Positions 1-9,323 of a stretch of DNA of 64,000 bases are shown here, piece after piece. Below the pieces are notes generated by a model. The model saw only the letters and a program-made list of their open reading frames with translations. It had not been told where the DNA came from and searched no databases. The translations under genes and the position numbers were made by a program. Source of the stretch: Hymenobacter citatus (lineage in GTDB: Bacteria > Bacteroidota > Bacteroidia > Cytophagales > Hymenobacteraceae); contig NZ_JACSCY010000010.1 of the NCBI RefSeq assembly GCF_014333615.1, forward strand, positions 62,001 to 126,000, given 5' to 3'. Position 1 is the stretch's first letter. Each line of letters starts with the position of its first letter.

Positions 1-90
1 CAAATACACCCCCACAAAGGGTGCGTGCAGGGGTTCGAACGGGGCCTTACGGCGCGTGAGGGTATTGTAGAGGGAAAGCGGGTGCTCCAT
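1..90 (-). CDS. cysS: Cysteinyl-tRNA synthetase, N-terminal fragment (runs off window)
   Basis: Only the first 30 codons are present; the gene continues beyond base 1. The reverse-strand reading from the ATG at 90 gives a start (MEHPLSLYNTLTRRK, then FEPLHAPFVGVYL) that matches the N-terminus of bacterial CysRS just before its zinc-binding CGPTVY motif, which would lie outside the window. The enzyme charges tRNA-Cys in the cytoplasm. No in-frame ATG lies close upstream, and a TACCTTTG -7 promoter motif ends 5 nt before the start, so this ATG is well supported and the mRNA may be leaderless. The identification rests on a short but characteristic stretch. Confidence 0.85.
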   Translation of the reverse strand, partial: MEHPLSLYNTLTRRKAPFEPLHAPFVGVYL

Positions 91-95
91 GAGGG

Positions 96-103
96 CAAAG
101 GTA
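96..103 (-). promoter_or_regulatory. Bacteroidetes -7 promoter element of cysS
   Basis: Minus-strand TACCTTTG, an exact match to the TAnnTTTG consensus of the Bacteroidetes primary sigma factor. It ends 5 nt before the cysS ATG, leaving room for almost no 5' leader. I see no clear -33 element. Confidence 0.6.
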
Positions 104-333
104 AAGCGCAGATGTTGCTGATTCAGCGGATTACGCTGATTTTGTGCACGGTGGTCGTGGTTGGTCTGCTGCTGGATAGTTGGTGCGTAAGCACTGCTAA
201 CTGTTTCGACGCTATTTCGTTTTTAGCGTCCTGTTTTTTCTTGTTTTCTGACGCAACCAAGTACAAAAATCAGTTTGCGTAGTATAAAGCCGAAGCTCGA
301 CAGTATATAAGGTTCAATTGCCGGTACATAACG

Positions 334-1485
334 CTACTTCTTTGCCAGGGCCGGCACGTTTAGCCGGTAGCGGGCCGTGAGGGGAAAGTGGTCGGAGTAT
401 GGAATTTCGCGGTGCACCTGCACGTCGTCAATGGTCCACTCGGGGCTGACAAACTGATTGTCGATGCGCACGAAGGGCAGGCGGCCGTTGTAGGTAGCCC
501 CTACCCCGTTGCCAATGCTGGCCCAGGCGTTCTGGTAGCGGTCGGCCAGCTGGTCGTAGCTATAGCTGTAGGGCAGGTCGTTGAGGTCGGCGCAAAGCAG
601 CAAGGGGTAGGGGCTACGCTCGAAGCGCTGCATGAGCGAGTCGATCTGCACGCTGCGCGCCACCATGCCACGCCGGAAGCGGGCCAGCAGCCCCCGGCCT
701 TTCTGCTCGAAGCCGGCCTTGCTGGAGTAGCTGTCCACAATGTCGCGCTCTTCCATGCTCATGCTTTGCAGGTGGAAATTGAATACCCGCACTGTGTCGC
801 CGGAGGGTAGGCGCACGTCGGCAAACATGGCGTGGTTCTGCGTGAGCTTGCCGAAGGAAACCGTACCCCGATGTACGATCGGAAAGCGCGAGAAAATGGC
901 CAAGCCGAATTCTCCTCCAATGCTATTCGTCAACGATTTCGACACAAATACCTCCCTACCCTGTGCCGGCCCAATGCGCCGCACGGCGTTGAATACGTCG
1001 CCATCCTGGGTGGCTTTGGGCTCGTTGTAGAACTCTTGCAGGCAGATGATATCGGCCGGGTTGGTGGCAATCCATTTAATCAGTTTGCGTGAGGAGTTCA
1101 GGCCACCATCGCGCAGCTGCGGGTATACATTGAAGATGCGCACGTTGGCGCTCAGCACGCCCACCGGCTGGCCCGGCGCACTGGTAGGCGGCACCACGTG
1201 CAGTGGGTGCAGGGCCAACCCGCGCTGGAAGTGCGGCCACGTGAGCACTGCCACCAGCAGCGGCAGCACTGCCACCCGCCAGCTACGCAACAGCCAGTAG
1301 AACAGGGCACCCACGTTGAAGCCCAATGCTACGGGTAGGGTAAGCGCCCCAAATGCAGCGGGCCAGAAGGTGCGGGCCGGCACCTGCACGCAGGCAATGG
1401 CCACCAGCACCCACAGGATGATAAGCAGGGTAGACTTAAAAGCAAAGGAACGACGCACAGGCACTACGGCGCGGCACAAGGCCAC
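334..1485 (-). CDS. Endonuclease/exonuclease/phosphatase family membrane protein
   Basis: Predicted phosphoesterase of the EEP superfamily (DNase I/AP endonuclease/sphingomyelinase fold). About 100 N-terminal residues form hydrophobic segments (IILWVLVAIACVQV; a second around FGALTLPVALGF; a third around VLPLLVAVLTW), then the catalytic domain. Family motifs are visible: LSANVRIFN with the first-strand Asn, DIICLQEF with the metal-binding Glu, VFNFHLQS, LLLCADLNDLP with the Asp-x-Asn pair, and SDHFPL near the C-terminus. The substrate cannot be read from sequence; DNA, phosphodiester lipids or other esters are possible. The frame is open up to a TTG inside a TACCTTTG promoter motif, so translation more likely starts at a GTG at 1485 (used here), 1464 or 1458. 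The start is therefore uncertain. Confidence 0.85.
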   Translation of the reverse strand: MALCRAVVPVRRSFAFKSTLLIILWVLVAIACVQVPARTFWPAAFGALTLPVALGFNVGALFYWLLRSWRVAVLPLLVAVLTWPHFQRGLALHPLHVVPPTSAPGQPVGVLSANVRIFNVYPQLRDGGLNSSRKLIKWIATNPADIICLQEFYNEPKATQDGDVFNAVRRIGPAQGREVFVSKSLTNSIGGEFGLAIFSRFPIVHRGTVSFGKLTQNHAMFADVRLPSGDTVRVFNFHLQSMSMEERDIVDSYSSKAGFEQKGRGLLARFRRGMVARSVQIDSLMQRFERSPYPLLLCADLNDLPYSYSYDQLADRYQNAWASIGNGVGATYNGRLPFVRIDNQFVSPEWTIDDVQVHREIPYSDHFPLTARYRLNVPALAKK

Positions 1486-1533
1486 GAAAATCGGCGGAAA
1501 AGCAGGCCTGCGCCGGCAGCGCGGGTCCGCTGG

Positions 1534-1541
1534 CAAAGGTA
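1534..1541 (-). promoter_or_regulatory. -7 promoter element of the EEP-family gene
   Basis: Minus-strand TACCTTTG, exact TAnnTTTG match, about 48 nt upstream of the preferred GTG start. It makes the more upstream in-frame TTG (inside the motif) an unlikely initiator. Confidence 0.5.
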
Positions 1542-1662
1542 GGATTTCGGGGCGGATTGACTACAGGCAAGGCTTCACTACCCTGATCTTTCGACGACTT
1601 TGGGAAGGGTAGAAAACAGTTTTTTGTCCGTACATTACCTACGTTTTTGCCACTATCCGCCT

Positions 1663-4600
1663 ATGCTTATTTTTACCCTACGCACTGCCTTGTGCACCCT
1701 GTTTATTAGTTTGATTTTCAGAACCCTACCAGCCTTGGCATCGGCTACACCAGATGCGCGTACGCTGGAGTTTGTAGAAAATCGTGGGCAATGGAACGAC
1801 CAGGCTATTTTTGCGGCCGAGCTACCGGCCGGCCGGCTATTTCTGAGCCCTACCCGCTTCATCTATGCCTTTGTAGATCCGGCGGCCCTGCGCGCCCACC
1901 ACGACCACGTAGCGGGGCAGGTGACCGACCAGGTACGCGCCCACGCCTACAGCGTGGAGTTTATAGGAGCCAACCCCGATGCTGTGCTGACCGGTGAGGA
2001 GCCTACTGCCGGGCAGCGCAACTACTTCTTGAGCAACCAGGAGGAGCGCTGGGCCAGCGCCGCGCACGGCTACCACACGGTGCGCTACGAGAAGCTCTAC
2101 CCTGGCATTGGCATGCGCTTGTATGAGAACAGCCGCCAGCTACTGGAATACGACTTCACGGTGCAGCCCGGCGCCCAAGCCGAGCAAATCAGCCTGCGCT
2201 ACGATGGTGCTCAACTACGCCTCGACCACGGCAACCTAATTGTGACCACCAGCGTGGGCCATGTAACGGAACAGGCTCCGCAGGCCTGGCAGGAGCGCAA
2301 CGGCCGGCGCGTGGCCGTACCCGTGGCCTTCGTGCTTACTGGCAACACGCTCACGTTTCAGCTGGGCAAGTACGACCACCGCCTACCGCTCATCATCGAC
2401 CCCACCCTGGAATTTTCGTCGTTCACCGGCTCTACGGCCGACAACTGGGGCTTCACGGCCACCTACGACGCGCAGGGCAACATGTACTCGGGCGGTACGG
2501 TATTCGACTTGGGCTTCCCGGTGTCGCGCGGGGCATACAGCACCACCTGGAGCGGCAATACCGACATTGGCATCATCAAATACAACACCAGCGTGAGCGG
2601 CAGCACCGCCCGGCTGTATGCCACCTATATAGGAGGTAGCGGCGCCGAGGTGCCACAGAGCCTGATAGTGAACCCGCAGGGTGAGCTGGTGATATTGGGC
2701 TCTACCAGCTCCAGCAACTTCCCCACCAGCACCGGCGCCTACGACCGCACCTACAACGGCGGTACCACCTTCATCCCCGATCCGGGCCTGGACTACCCCG
2801 GCGGTTCCGACATTATCATTGCGAAGCTCAGCGCTAACGGGAGCGAGCTGGTGGCTTCCACCTACCTGGGCAGCTCCGCCAACGACGGCATTCTGGAGCG
2901 CCTCGCCAACGGCCTAGTACAGAACTACGGCGACCAGTTTCGGGGCGATATCACCACCGATGCCGAGGGCAATGTGTACCTGGCGTCTTCCACCACCGGC
3001 AACAACTTTCCGGCCACGGGCTTACAGCGTCGCATGGGGGGCGGTATTTCCGATGCGGTGATCTGCAAGTTCTCTCCCGATCTGCGCACGCTGGTGTGGA
3101 GCACCTACCTGGGCGGCACCGGCACCGACGCGGCCTACTCCATTCAAGTAGATAAGGCGCACGCCGTCTTCATATGCGGCGGCACGGCCAGCAGCGGCCT
3201 GCCCGGTACCGCCGGCAGCTACTTGCCCACGCGCCAGGGCGACATCGACGGATTTGCGGCCCGTATCAGCGCCGATGGCAACACGCTGGAGCGCCTCACC
3301 TACCTGGGCACCAACTCCACCGATCAGGCCTATTTTCTACAGCTCGATGGCGATGAGAATGTGTATGTGCTGGGCCAGACGCGCGGCCGCCTGACGGCTA
3401 CCGCGGGCGTATACGGCGTGGCAAATGGGCACCAGTTTGTGCAGAAGCTCAACCACGACCTCACCCGCAGCGAGTACATCAGCACCTTCGGTTCGGGCGC
3501 CGCTAATCCTAATATTTCGCCCACGGCCTTTCTGGTGGATGAGTGTGAACGAATTTATATTAGTGGCTGGGGCGGTGGCAATAACTTTAGCGGCAACACC
3601 TACGGTCTGCCTACAACGGCCAATGCCATTCAAAAAGACACCGACGGCGCTGACTTCTACCTGGCTCAGTTTACGCCGGGCATGACGCGGCTGGAGTATG
3701 CTACCTTCTTCGGAGGTACAGGCCAACGATCTAGTGAGCACGTCGACGGCGGCACCTCGCGCTTCGATAAGCGGGGTGTGGTCTACCAGGCTGTGTGCGG
3801 AGGCTGCGGGGGCAGTTCCAGCTTTCCGATTCCGCCTGGTGCCAGCACGTACTCCAGCACCAACCGCAGCAGCAACTGCAACAATGCAGCCTTTAAAATT
3901 GACTTCCTGCCAGTGCGCTCCAACCCTGGCCCAGTGCGCTACGTGTGCGCCAGCGCCTCGCCTATGACGTTGGGCGGCACGCCCGCCGGTGGCACCTGGA
4001 GCGGCCCCGGCGTGACACGGACTGCCGCGGGCTCCTACCAGTTCTCGCCGGCCAACCTGAGTGCAGGCTCTTACTTTCTCACCTACGCGGCTCCCGTTAC
4101 AGGCACCTGTGTCAGTCGTACCACCGTACGTTATGTGGTAACGGGCACCGTGTCTGTTGCCCTCACGGCCCTGCCCAGTATGTGCGTTAGTAGCACGGCT
4201 GCCCTACCCCTTGCGGCCAACGTAGCCGGCGGTACCTGGAGTGGTCCTGGTGTTGCCAACAACAGCTTCACACCCAGCCGGGCTGGTGCGGGTACGCACA
4301 CCCTCACCTACTCTCTTGCCGATACGGTGAGCTGCACGGTGTCTACTATGGCCGTCACGGTGCAGCCGCTCCCTACTATCACCACCAATCCGGTCATTAC
4401 GCTTTGCGCCGATCAGCTGCAAGCCTTCCAGCTGCCGGCGGCTTCTCCGGCCGGGGGCACGTGGTCTGGCACGGGCGTATCGTCGAGTGGTATGTTCACG
4501 CCACCCGATACTCAGGGCAAAGGCGCTAATCTCACCCTCACCTACCGCTATGCTACCCCCGATGGGTGTGCAAATACCGGCAGCCAGCAAGTGGTACTGA

Positions 4601-5112
4601 CTCCCCTTTCCGCCTCTAACGTGGCCCTGAACGTGCCCGAATGCACTGCCGCGCCTCAGTATGCGGGCTTGGCGCCGTTCACAGTACAATTTGAGCCAGT
4701 ATTGCCCGGCGGCAGCTATGAGTGGGACTTCGGCGACAATACGAAATCCACTGACCCCAGCCCCAGCCACGAGTACACCAAAGGGGGCAGTTACCGCGTG
4801 AAGCTGACAGCTCGCTACGCCAATTGCGTGGTGGTGACGCAGTTTGCTCCGGTGGAGGTAGGCGACGTATTCGTCCCCAATATTTTCACCCCCAACAACG
4901 ATTCGGAAAACAAGAACGAAACCTTTGTGCCGCGCTTCAGCTGCCAGCCGGCTTCGCTCAAGATGTTCAACCGCTGGGGCACCAAAGTGTACGAAACCGA
5001 GACGTACCGCAACGACTGGCGCGCCGATAATCTGCCCGATGGCGTGTACTATTACCACCTGCGCGATACGGCGGGCCGCACGGCCAAAGGTTGGGTAGAA
5101 GTCAGACGTTGA
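1663..5112 (+). CDS. SBBP/DUF7948-type secreted protein with Ig-like, PKD and T9SS sorting domains
   Basis: Large secreted adhesin-like protein, 1149 aa from the ATG at 1663; this start exposes a signal peptide (FTLRTALCTLFISLIF, cut near ALASA) and is preferred over an upstream in-frame codon at 1600. Order: DUF7948-like region beginning ENRGQW; SBBP beta-propeller-type repeats with LSANG/YLGG motifs to about residue 730; a conserved VCGGCGG segment; three Ig-like repeats, each with GGTWSGPGV or GGTWSGTGV; a PKD domain with YEWDFGDN near residue 1025; and a gliding-type C-terminal domain (PNIFTPNND, then FNRWGTKVYE and a terminal GWVEVRR). That last domain is a type IX secretion signal, so the product should be exported through the SprA translocon and placed at the surface. 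Its paralogue follows 60 bp downstream. Ligand or function is unknown. Confidence 0.9.
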   Translation: MLIFTLRTALCTLFISLIFRTLPALASATPDARTLEFVENRGQWNDQAIFAAELPAGRLFLSPTRFIYAFVDPAALRAHHDHVAGQVTDQVRAHAYSVEFIGANPDAVLTGEEPTAGQRNYFLSNQEERWASAAHGYHTVRYEKLYPGIGMRLYENSRQLLEYDFTVQPGAQAEQISLRYDGAQLRLDHGNLIVTTSVGHVTEQAPQAWQERNGRRVAVPVAFVLTGNTLTFQLGKYDHRLPLIIDPTLEFSSFTGSTADNWGFTATYDAQGNMYSGGTVFDLGFPVSRGAYSTTWSGNTDIGIIKYNTSVSGSTARLYATYIGGSGAEVPQSLIVNPQGELVILGSTSSSNFPTSTGAYDRTYNGGTTFIPDPGLDYPGGSDIIIAKLSANGSELVASTYLGSSANDGILERLANGLVQNYGDQFRGDITTDAEGNVYLASSTTGNNFPATGLQRRMGGGISDAVICKFSPDLRTLVWSTYLGGTGTDAAYSIQVDKAHAVFICGGTASSGLPGTAGSYLPTRQGDIDGFAARISADGNTLERLTYLGTNSTDQAYFLQLDGDENVYVLGQTRGRLTATAGVYGVANGHQFVQKLNHDLTRSEYISTFGSGAANPNISPTAFLVDECERIYISGWGGGNNFSGNTYGLPTTANAIQKDTDGADFYLAQFTPGMTRLEYATFFGGTGQRSSEHVDGGTSRFDKRGVVYQAVCGGCGGSSSFPIPPGASTYSSTNRSSNCNNAAFKIDFLPVRSNPGPVRYVCASASPMTLGGTPAGGTWSGPGVTRTAAGSYQFSPANLSAGSYFLTYAAPVTGTCVSRTTVRYVVTGTVSVALTALPSMCVSSTAALPLAANVAGGTWSGPGVANNSFTPSRAGAGTHTLTYSLADTVSCTVSTMAVTVQPLPTITTNPVITLCADQLQAFQLPAASPAGGTWSGTGVSSSGMFTPPDTQGKGANLTLTYRYATPDGCANTGSQQVVLTPLSASNVALNVPECTAAPQYAGLAPFTVQFEPVLPGGSYEWDFGDNTKSTDPSPSHEYTKGGSYRVKLTARYANCVVVTQFAPVEVGDVFVPNIFTPNNDSENKNETFVPRFSCQPASLKMFNRWGTKVYETETYRNDWRADNLPDGVYYYHLRDTAGRTAKGWVEVRR

Positions 5113-5172
5113 GTATGTTGCAAGGTTATTAAGCCTTGCCTATCTCTTAACGGTACTTCTACTACCTTTTTT

Positions 5173-8100
5173 ATGTTTTTAAAAAGAATAGCCGCCTGCG
5201 TGCTCGTAGGCTGGCTCTCTATGGCCGCAGCTTTGGCGGCGGCACCCACAAAAATTTTAGATTTTATTGAGAATCGTGGGCAGTGGGACACCCGTGCCCG
5301 CTACGCAGCTAACCTGCACCAAGGGCGGCTATTTTTGGAACCAGATGGACTGACGTATGCCCTGTTTGCCCGCAACCCGCTGGCGCACGCGCACGACGAC
5401 GAGGCTGCACCTACGGCCCAACGCCCTACCCTTGCCCCCACAGCTGCCGCCGACCAGCTGGCCGCCCATGCCTTGCGCGTACGTTTTGCGGGTGCCAGCC
5501 CGCAAGTGCAGCTCCGTGGCGAGGAGGTAACCGGCGAAGTGCGCAACTATATGCACGGGGCCGACCCTACCCACTGGGCCAGCAAGGTCCCCAGCTTCCG
5601 GCAGGTGCGCTACCAGCAGCTTTGGCCCGGTATAGATGTACACTTCTACGAAAACGCCCAACAGCAGCTGGAATACGATTTTGAGGTAGCCCCGCGGGCT
5701 GATGCCACCGTTATTCAGCTGCGCTACGAAGGAGCCGACGCTTTGCGCCTTCGCGCCGACGGCGCCCTGCTGATTCAGACGTCTGTAGGAACACTCACAG
5801 AGCTGGCTCCACAAGCCTGGCAGCTTGATGCGGCGGGCCAGCGGCAGCCCGTAACGTGCGCCTATGAAGTGCACAACTACACCGTAACATTGCGCGTGGG
5901 CACCTACGACCATCAGCGCCCGCTCACCATCGACCCGACCGTGGTATTTGCCTCCTTCACCGGCTCCACGTCCGATAACTGGGGTTTCACGGCTACCTAC
6001 GATGCCCAAGGCAACCTCTACTCTGGCGGTATTGCGTTTGGTCCCGGTTATCCAACCACCACTGGAGCCTATAATACCACCGTTGGCAACGTGGTGGATA
6101 TTGCGCTAATCAAGTATAACCCCGCGGCCAATGGCCCCGCGGCCCGCGTATGGGCTACCTACCTGGGTGGCGCCAAAACCGAATATCCGCACAGCCTAGT
6201 AGTTAATAACTTAGGTGAATTGGTGATGCTGGGCACCACTTCCTCCACCGATTTTCCAACTACAGTTGGTGCCTACAGCAGGCACTTCAATGGCGGCACC
6301 TATGTGGAGCCCTACAGCAGCAGTGGCGCCCTTGCGCTACCCAACGGCTCCGATTTAGTAGTTACCCGCTTTAGTGCCGATGGTACCCGCCTGCTAGGCT
6401 CTACCTTTTTGGGCGGTAGCGGCAACGATGGCATCCTTAATCCCAAGGAAACGGGTCTGAAATTATTTCACAATTACGGCGATGCCTTCCGAGGTGATAT
6501 TCTGGTGGATGACGCCAACGACATTTATCTGGCTTCCTACACGGGGTCCCCTGATTTTCCTATTGTCAATGGCTTCACCCGCACCTACCAGGGCGGCACC
6601 ACCGATGCCTTGGTGTGCAAGCTGAATGCCGGCCTAACCAGCCTGTTGTGGAGCAGCTTCCTGGGCGGTTCGGAGGCCGATGCGGCGTACTCGCTTCAGC
6701 TTGGCGCGCGCAATGACCTGTACGTGTGTGGGGGCACCACCAGCCCTACCCTACCCGCCACCGCCGGCAGCCTACTACCCAATGCTCCCGGCAACATCGA
6801 CGCATTCGTGGCCCGCATCAGCGCCGATGGGACTACTTTGAACCGCACCACCTACCTGGGCACGGCCAGCTACGACCAAGCCTATTTTCTGCAACTGGAT
6901 GCCGATGGCGGCGTGTACACCCTGGGCCAGAGCCTGGGCAACTACCCCGTTACAGCCGGCCGCTACACTAACCCTGGCAGCCATCAGTTCATCCATAAGC
7001 TCAATGCTGATCTGACCAACACTGAATTTTCCACGGTGTTTGGCAGCGGCCGCCCTGCTTTGGATATTTCTCCTACAGCGTTTCTTGTCGATCAGTGCGA
7101 CCGAATTTATGTGAGTGGCTATGGTGGCGGTGCATACATTAGTGGGAGCAGCACGTTCGGACTACCAATTACCGCCAACGCCCTGCAGCCTACCACCGAT
7201 GGTAGGGACTTTTATCTGTTGCAGCTTTCGGCGGGAGCTACCAAGCTGGAATACGCCACTTTCTATGGCGGCTATAACTCCTCTGGGGAACATGTGGACG
7301 GCGGCACCTCACGCTTCGATAAGCGGGGCGTGGTCTATCAAGCTGTATGCGGTGGCTGCGGCGGCTCTTCTAACCTACCAATTCCGCCGGGAGCGACTAC
7401 TTTTTCGGCTACCAACAATAGCACAAACTGCAACAACTTCGCCTTTAAGTTTGATTTCCAGCCAACTGCCATCTCCGCCGGCCCCGATGCGACAGTTTGC
7501 TTATCGGCTACCTCCTACCGCTTAACGGGCCATCCGGCTGGCGGCACCTGGAGCGGCCCCGGCGTGGTAGGCTCTGCTGCTGAGGGCTACCGCTTCGTGC
7601 CTACGCCCGCGCTAGTGGGCCAAAATACGTTGCGCTACGTGGTAGAAGGCAAAGGCCTCTGCGGAGGCGAGTCGAGCCTGCAACTAACGGTGACGCCTGG
7701 AGCCACTGTTTCCTTTTCGCCCCTACCCCAGTCGACTTACTGCCTCGACTACTCGTATAATGGCCCTCCGGTAGGTGTTCCGCTCACCGCTACTCCAGCG
7801 GGCGGCACGTTTAGCGGCCCCGGTGTGCGAGACAACAAGTTCTTTCCCGCCTCTGCTGGTCCCGGCACCCATCGCCTGGTATATACTGCTGCCGATAGTT
7901 GCCGCACGCAGGCTTCGCAAAGCGTAACCGTTACGGCGCCGCCTTATATTGATGCGGGCTATAACGCTACCCTTTGCTCCGACGGCGTGCCCGTGCGGCT
8001 GGGCGGCTACCCAAGCGGAGGCACATGGACCGGGCCAGGGGTAACGGGCTCTGAAAGCACTGGCTTTTTCTTTACGCCTACCCCCCAGCTTGTAGGCAGC

Positions 8101-9111
8101 CAAGTACTTACGTACACAATTCAACCGGCGAGCGGCTGTTCTGCCAGCCGACAGATTACCCTATCTGTACAAGCCACACCTTCCTTCAGCTTCCCGGCAT
8201 TTCCGGCCTACTGCACCACTATGCCCGACGTTTCCCTACCACAAGGCGCGACTTGGTATGGGCCGGGCGTCGTGTATTCCTATACAATTTCGCGCTACAT
8301 CTTCACCCCCAGCTTTGCCGGGGCCGGGCAGCACAAAATTTTCTATCGAGTGGTAGGTTCTTTCTGCGAAAGCGCCGTCGAACTGACGGTGCTGGCACCC
8401 CCTACCCCCCGCACCGACCCCGACACGGTGCTGTGTCCTGGCACCACTCAGCCATTTCGCCTGCGTGCTACCCCAACTGGTGGTACCTGGAGCGGCACCG
8501 GCGTAACGGCCGATGGCCTGTTTACGCCGCCTGCTGGCTTCACTGGCTCGGCTGTACTCACTTACACCGCAACCAACGCCGCCTGCACGAGCACCACTAC
8601 CCGTACCATACGCGTGGCCACCCCGCCTACCGCTCAGCCTAGCTGGCAGGCACAATACTGCCCCGAAAACCAGGAAGCCCCGTTGCGAATTTCGTTTATA
8701 GGCGCCACACCCAATGCCACCTGGGATTTTGGCGATGGCACACAAGCAACGGGCAGCGCTACGGAGCACGTCTACACCACAGCCGGACGCTATCAGCCTA
8801 CCGTCGTTCTACCTTATAATAATAGCTTATGCCGGCTGCCACTCACGCTTCCCGTTGTGGAAGTACTACCGGCCTTCACACCGCCCAACATTTTCACCCC
8901 CAACCACGACCGGATAAATGACTTTTTCGAGGTTACAACCAGCTGCCCACCGCAGCTGCAAATTTTCTCGCGTTGGGGCGCTAAGGTATACGAGTCGGTG
9001 GCCTACCACAACGATTGGGACGGCGGCACCCAGCCCGATGGCATCTACTATTATCTACTCCGGTTGATAGATGGTCGTACTGTGAAAGGATGGGTGGAAA
9101 TACGTAGATAG
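5173..9111 (+). CDS. Paralogous SBBP/DUF7948 secreted protein with five Ig-like repeats and T9SS domain
   Basis: 1312-aa tandem paralogue of the preceding gene. The ATG at 5173 gives a Lys-Arg start and a signal peptide (ACVLVGWLSMAAALAAA). The N-terminal ENRGQW region and SBBP repeats align with the neighbour, including an almost identical block around DKRGVVYQAVCGGCGG. This copy has five Ig-like repeats (GGTWSGPGV, GGTFSGPGV, GGTWTGPGV, a variant ATWYGPGV, GGTWSGTGV) against three next door, so the copies differ mainly by repeat number. A PKD-like segment (ATWDFGDGTQ) and a gliding-type C-terminal domain (PNIFTPNHD, FSRWGAKVYE, GWVEIRR) close the protein. Expected at the cell surface or released by T9SS. 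The pair is probably cotranscribed. Confidence 0.9.
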   Translation: MFLKRIAACVLVGWLSMAAALAAAPTKILDFIENRGQWDTRARYAANLHQGRLFLEPDGLTYALFARNPLAHAHDDEAAPTAQRPTLAPTAAADQLAAHALRVRFAGASPQVQLRGEEVTGEVRNYMHGADPTHWASKVPSFRQVRYQQLWPGIDVHFYENAQQQLEYDFEVAPRADATVIQLRYEGADALRLRADGALLIQTSVGTLTELAPQAWQLDAAGQRQPVTCAYEVHNYTVTLRVGTYDHQRPLTIDPTVVFASFTGSTSDNWGFTATYDAQGNLYSGGIAFGPGYPTTTGAYNTTVGNVVDIALIKYNPAANGPAARVWATYLGGAKTEYPHSLVVNNLGELVMLGTTSSTDFPTTVGAYSRHFNGGTYVEPYSSSGALALPNGSDLVVTRFSADGTRLLGSTFLGGSGNDGILNPKETGLKLFHNYGDAFRGDILVDDANDIYLASYTGSPDFPIVNGFTRTYQGGTTDALVCKLNAGLTSLLWSSFLGGSEADAAYSLQLGARNDLYVCGGTTSPTLPATAGSLLPNAPGNIDAFVARISADGTTLNRTTYLGTASYDQAYFLQLDADGGVYTLGQSLGNYPVTAGRYTNPGSHQFIHKLNADLTNTEFSTVFGSGRPALDISPTAFLVDQCDRIYVSGYGGGAYISGSSTFGLPITANALQPTTDGRDFYLLQLSAGATKLEYATFYGGYNSSGEHVDGGTSRFDKRGVVYQAVCGGCGGSSNLPIPPGATTFSATNNSTNCNNFAFKFDFQPTAISAGPDATVCLSATSYRLTGHPAGGTWSGPGVVGSAAEGYRFVPTPALVGQNTLRYVVEGKGLCGGESSLQLTVTPGATVSFSPLPQSTYCLDYSYNGPPVGVPLTATPAGGTFSGPGVRDNKFFPASAGPGTHRLVYTAADSCRTQASQSVTVTAPPYIDAGYNATLCSDGVPVRLGGYPSGGTWTGPGVTGSESTGFFFTPTPQLVGSQVLTYTIQPASGCSASRQITLSVQATPSFSFPAFPAYCTTMPDVSLPQGATWYGPGVVYSYTISRYIFTPSFAGAGQHKIFYRVVGSFCESAVELTVLAPPTPRTDPDTVLCPGTTQPFRLRATPTGGTWSGTGVTADGLFTPPAGFTGSAVLTYTATNAACTSTTTRTIRVATPPTAQPSWQAQYCPENQEAPLRISFIGATPNATWDFGDGTQATGSATEHVYTTAGRYQPTVVLPYNNSLCRLPLTLPVVEVLPAFTPPNIFTPNHDRINDFFEVTTSCPPQLQIFSRWGAKVYESVAYHNDWDGGTQPDGIYYYLLRLIDGRTVKGWVEIRR

Positions 9112-9244
9112 GTTTGCCTGGCGAAGAGCAGTGTAGCATGAACTAAGTAGCCCTAACATAGTGTTACGCTATTATACCACTGCTACCCCTCTCTACCATA
9201 CAACAGTAAGTGGGCTACAGGTTGCGAATTGCATTCTTATTTCG

Positions 9245-9252
9245 TACCTTTG
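9245..9252 (+). promoter_or_regulatory. -7 promoter element of the rimP-nusA operon
   Basis: TACCTTTG, exact TAnnTTTG match, 71 nt before the rimP ATG. It places the following hairpin at the very 5' end of the transcript. Confidence 0.6.
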
Positions 9253-9273
9253 CCCCACTTATTAACTATCGTG

Positions 9274-9298
9274 AAGAGGGGACGCGCAGTCCCCTCTT
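9274..9298 (+). promoter_or_regulatory. Hairpin in the 5' leader of rimP, attenuator-like
   Basis: Perfect 10-bp stem AAGAGGGGAC / GTCCCCTCTT around the loop GCGCA, followed by TTTCTTTT. It lies between the promoter motif at 9245 and the rimP ATG at 9324. A GC-rich stem plus T-tract in a leader resembles an intrinsic terminator used as an attenuator, or a protein-binding leader hairpin. The structure is seen directly; the regulatory role is inferred. Confidence 0.55.
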
Positions 9299-9323
9299 TC
9301 TTTTGCCCCCTGTTTTTCTGCCT

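Noticed and set aside
25..282. 85-aa plus-strand ORF at the window start
   Set aside because: Overlaps the cysS start and promoter on the opposite strand and has no recognisable features beyond a hydrophobic stretch.
4204..5058. 284-aa minus-strand ORF inside the first SBBP protein
   Set aside because: Antisense shadow; repeats in it mirror the Ig-like repeats of the real gene.
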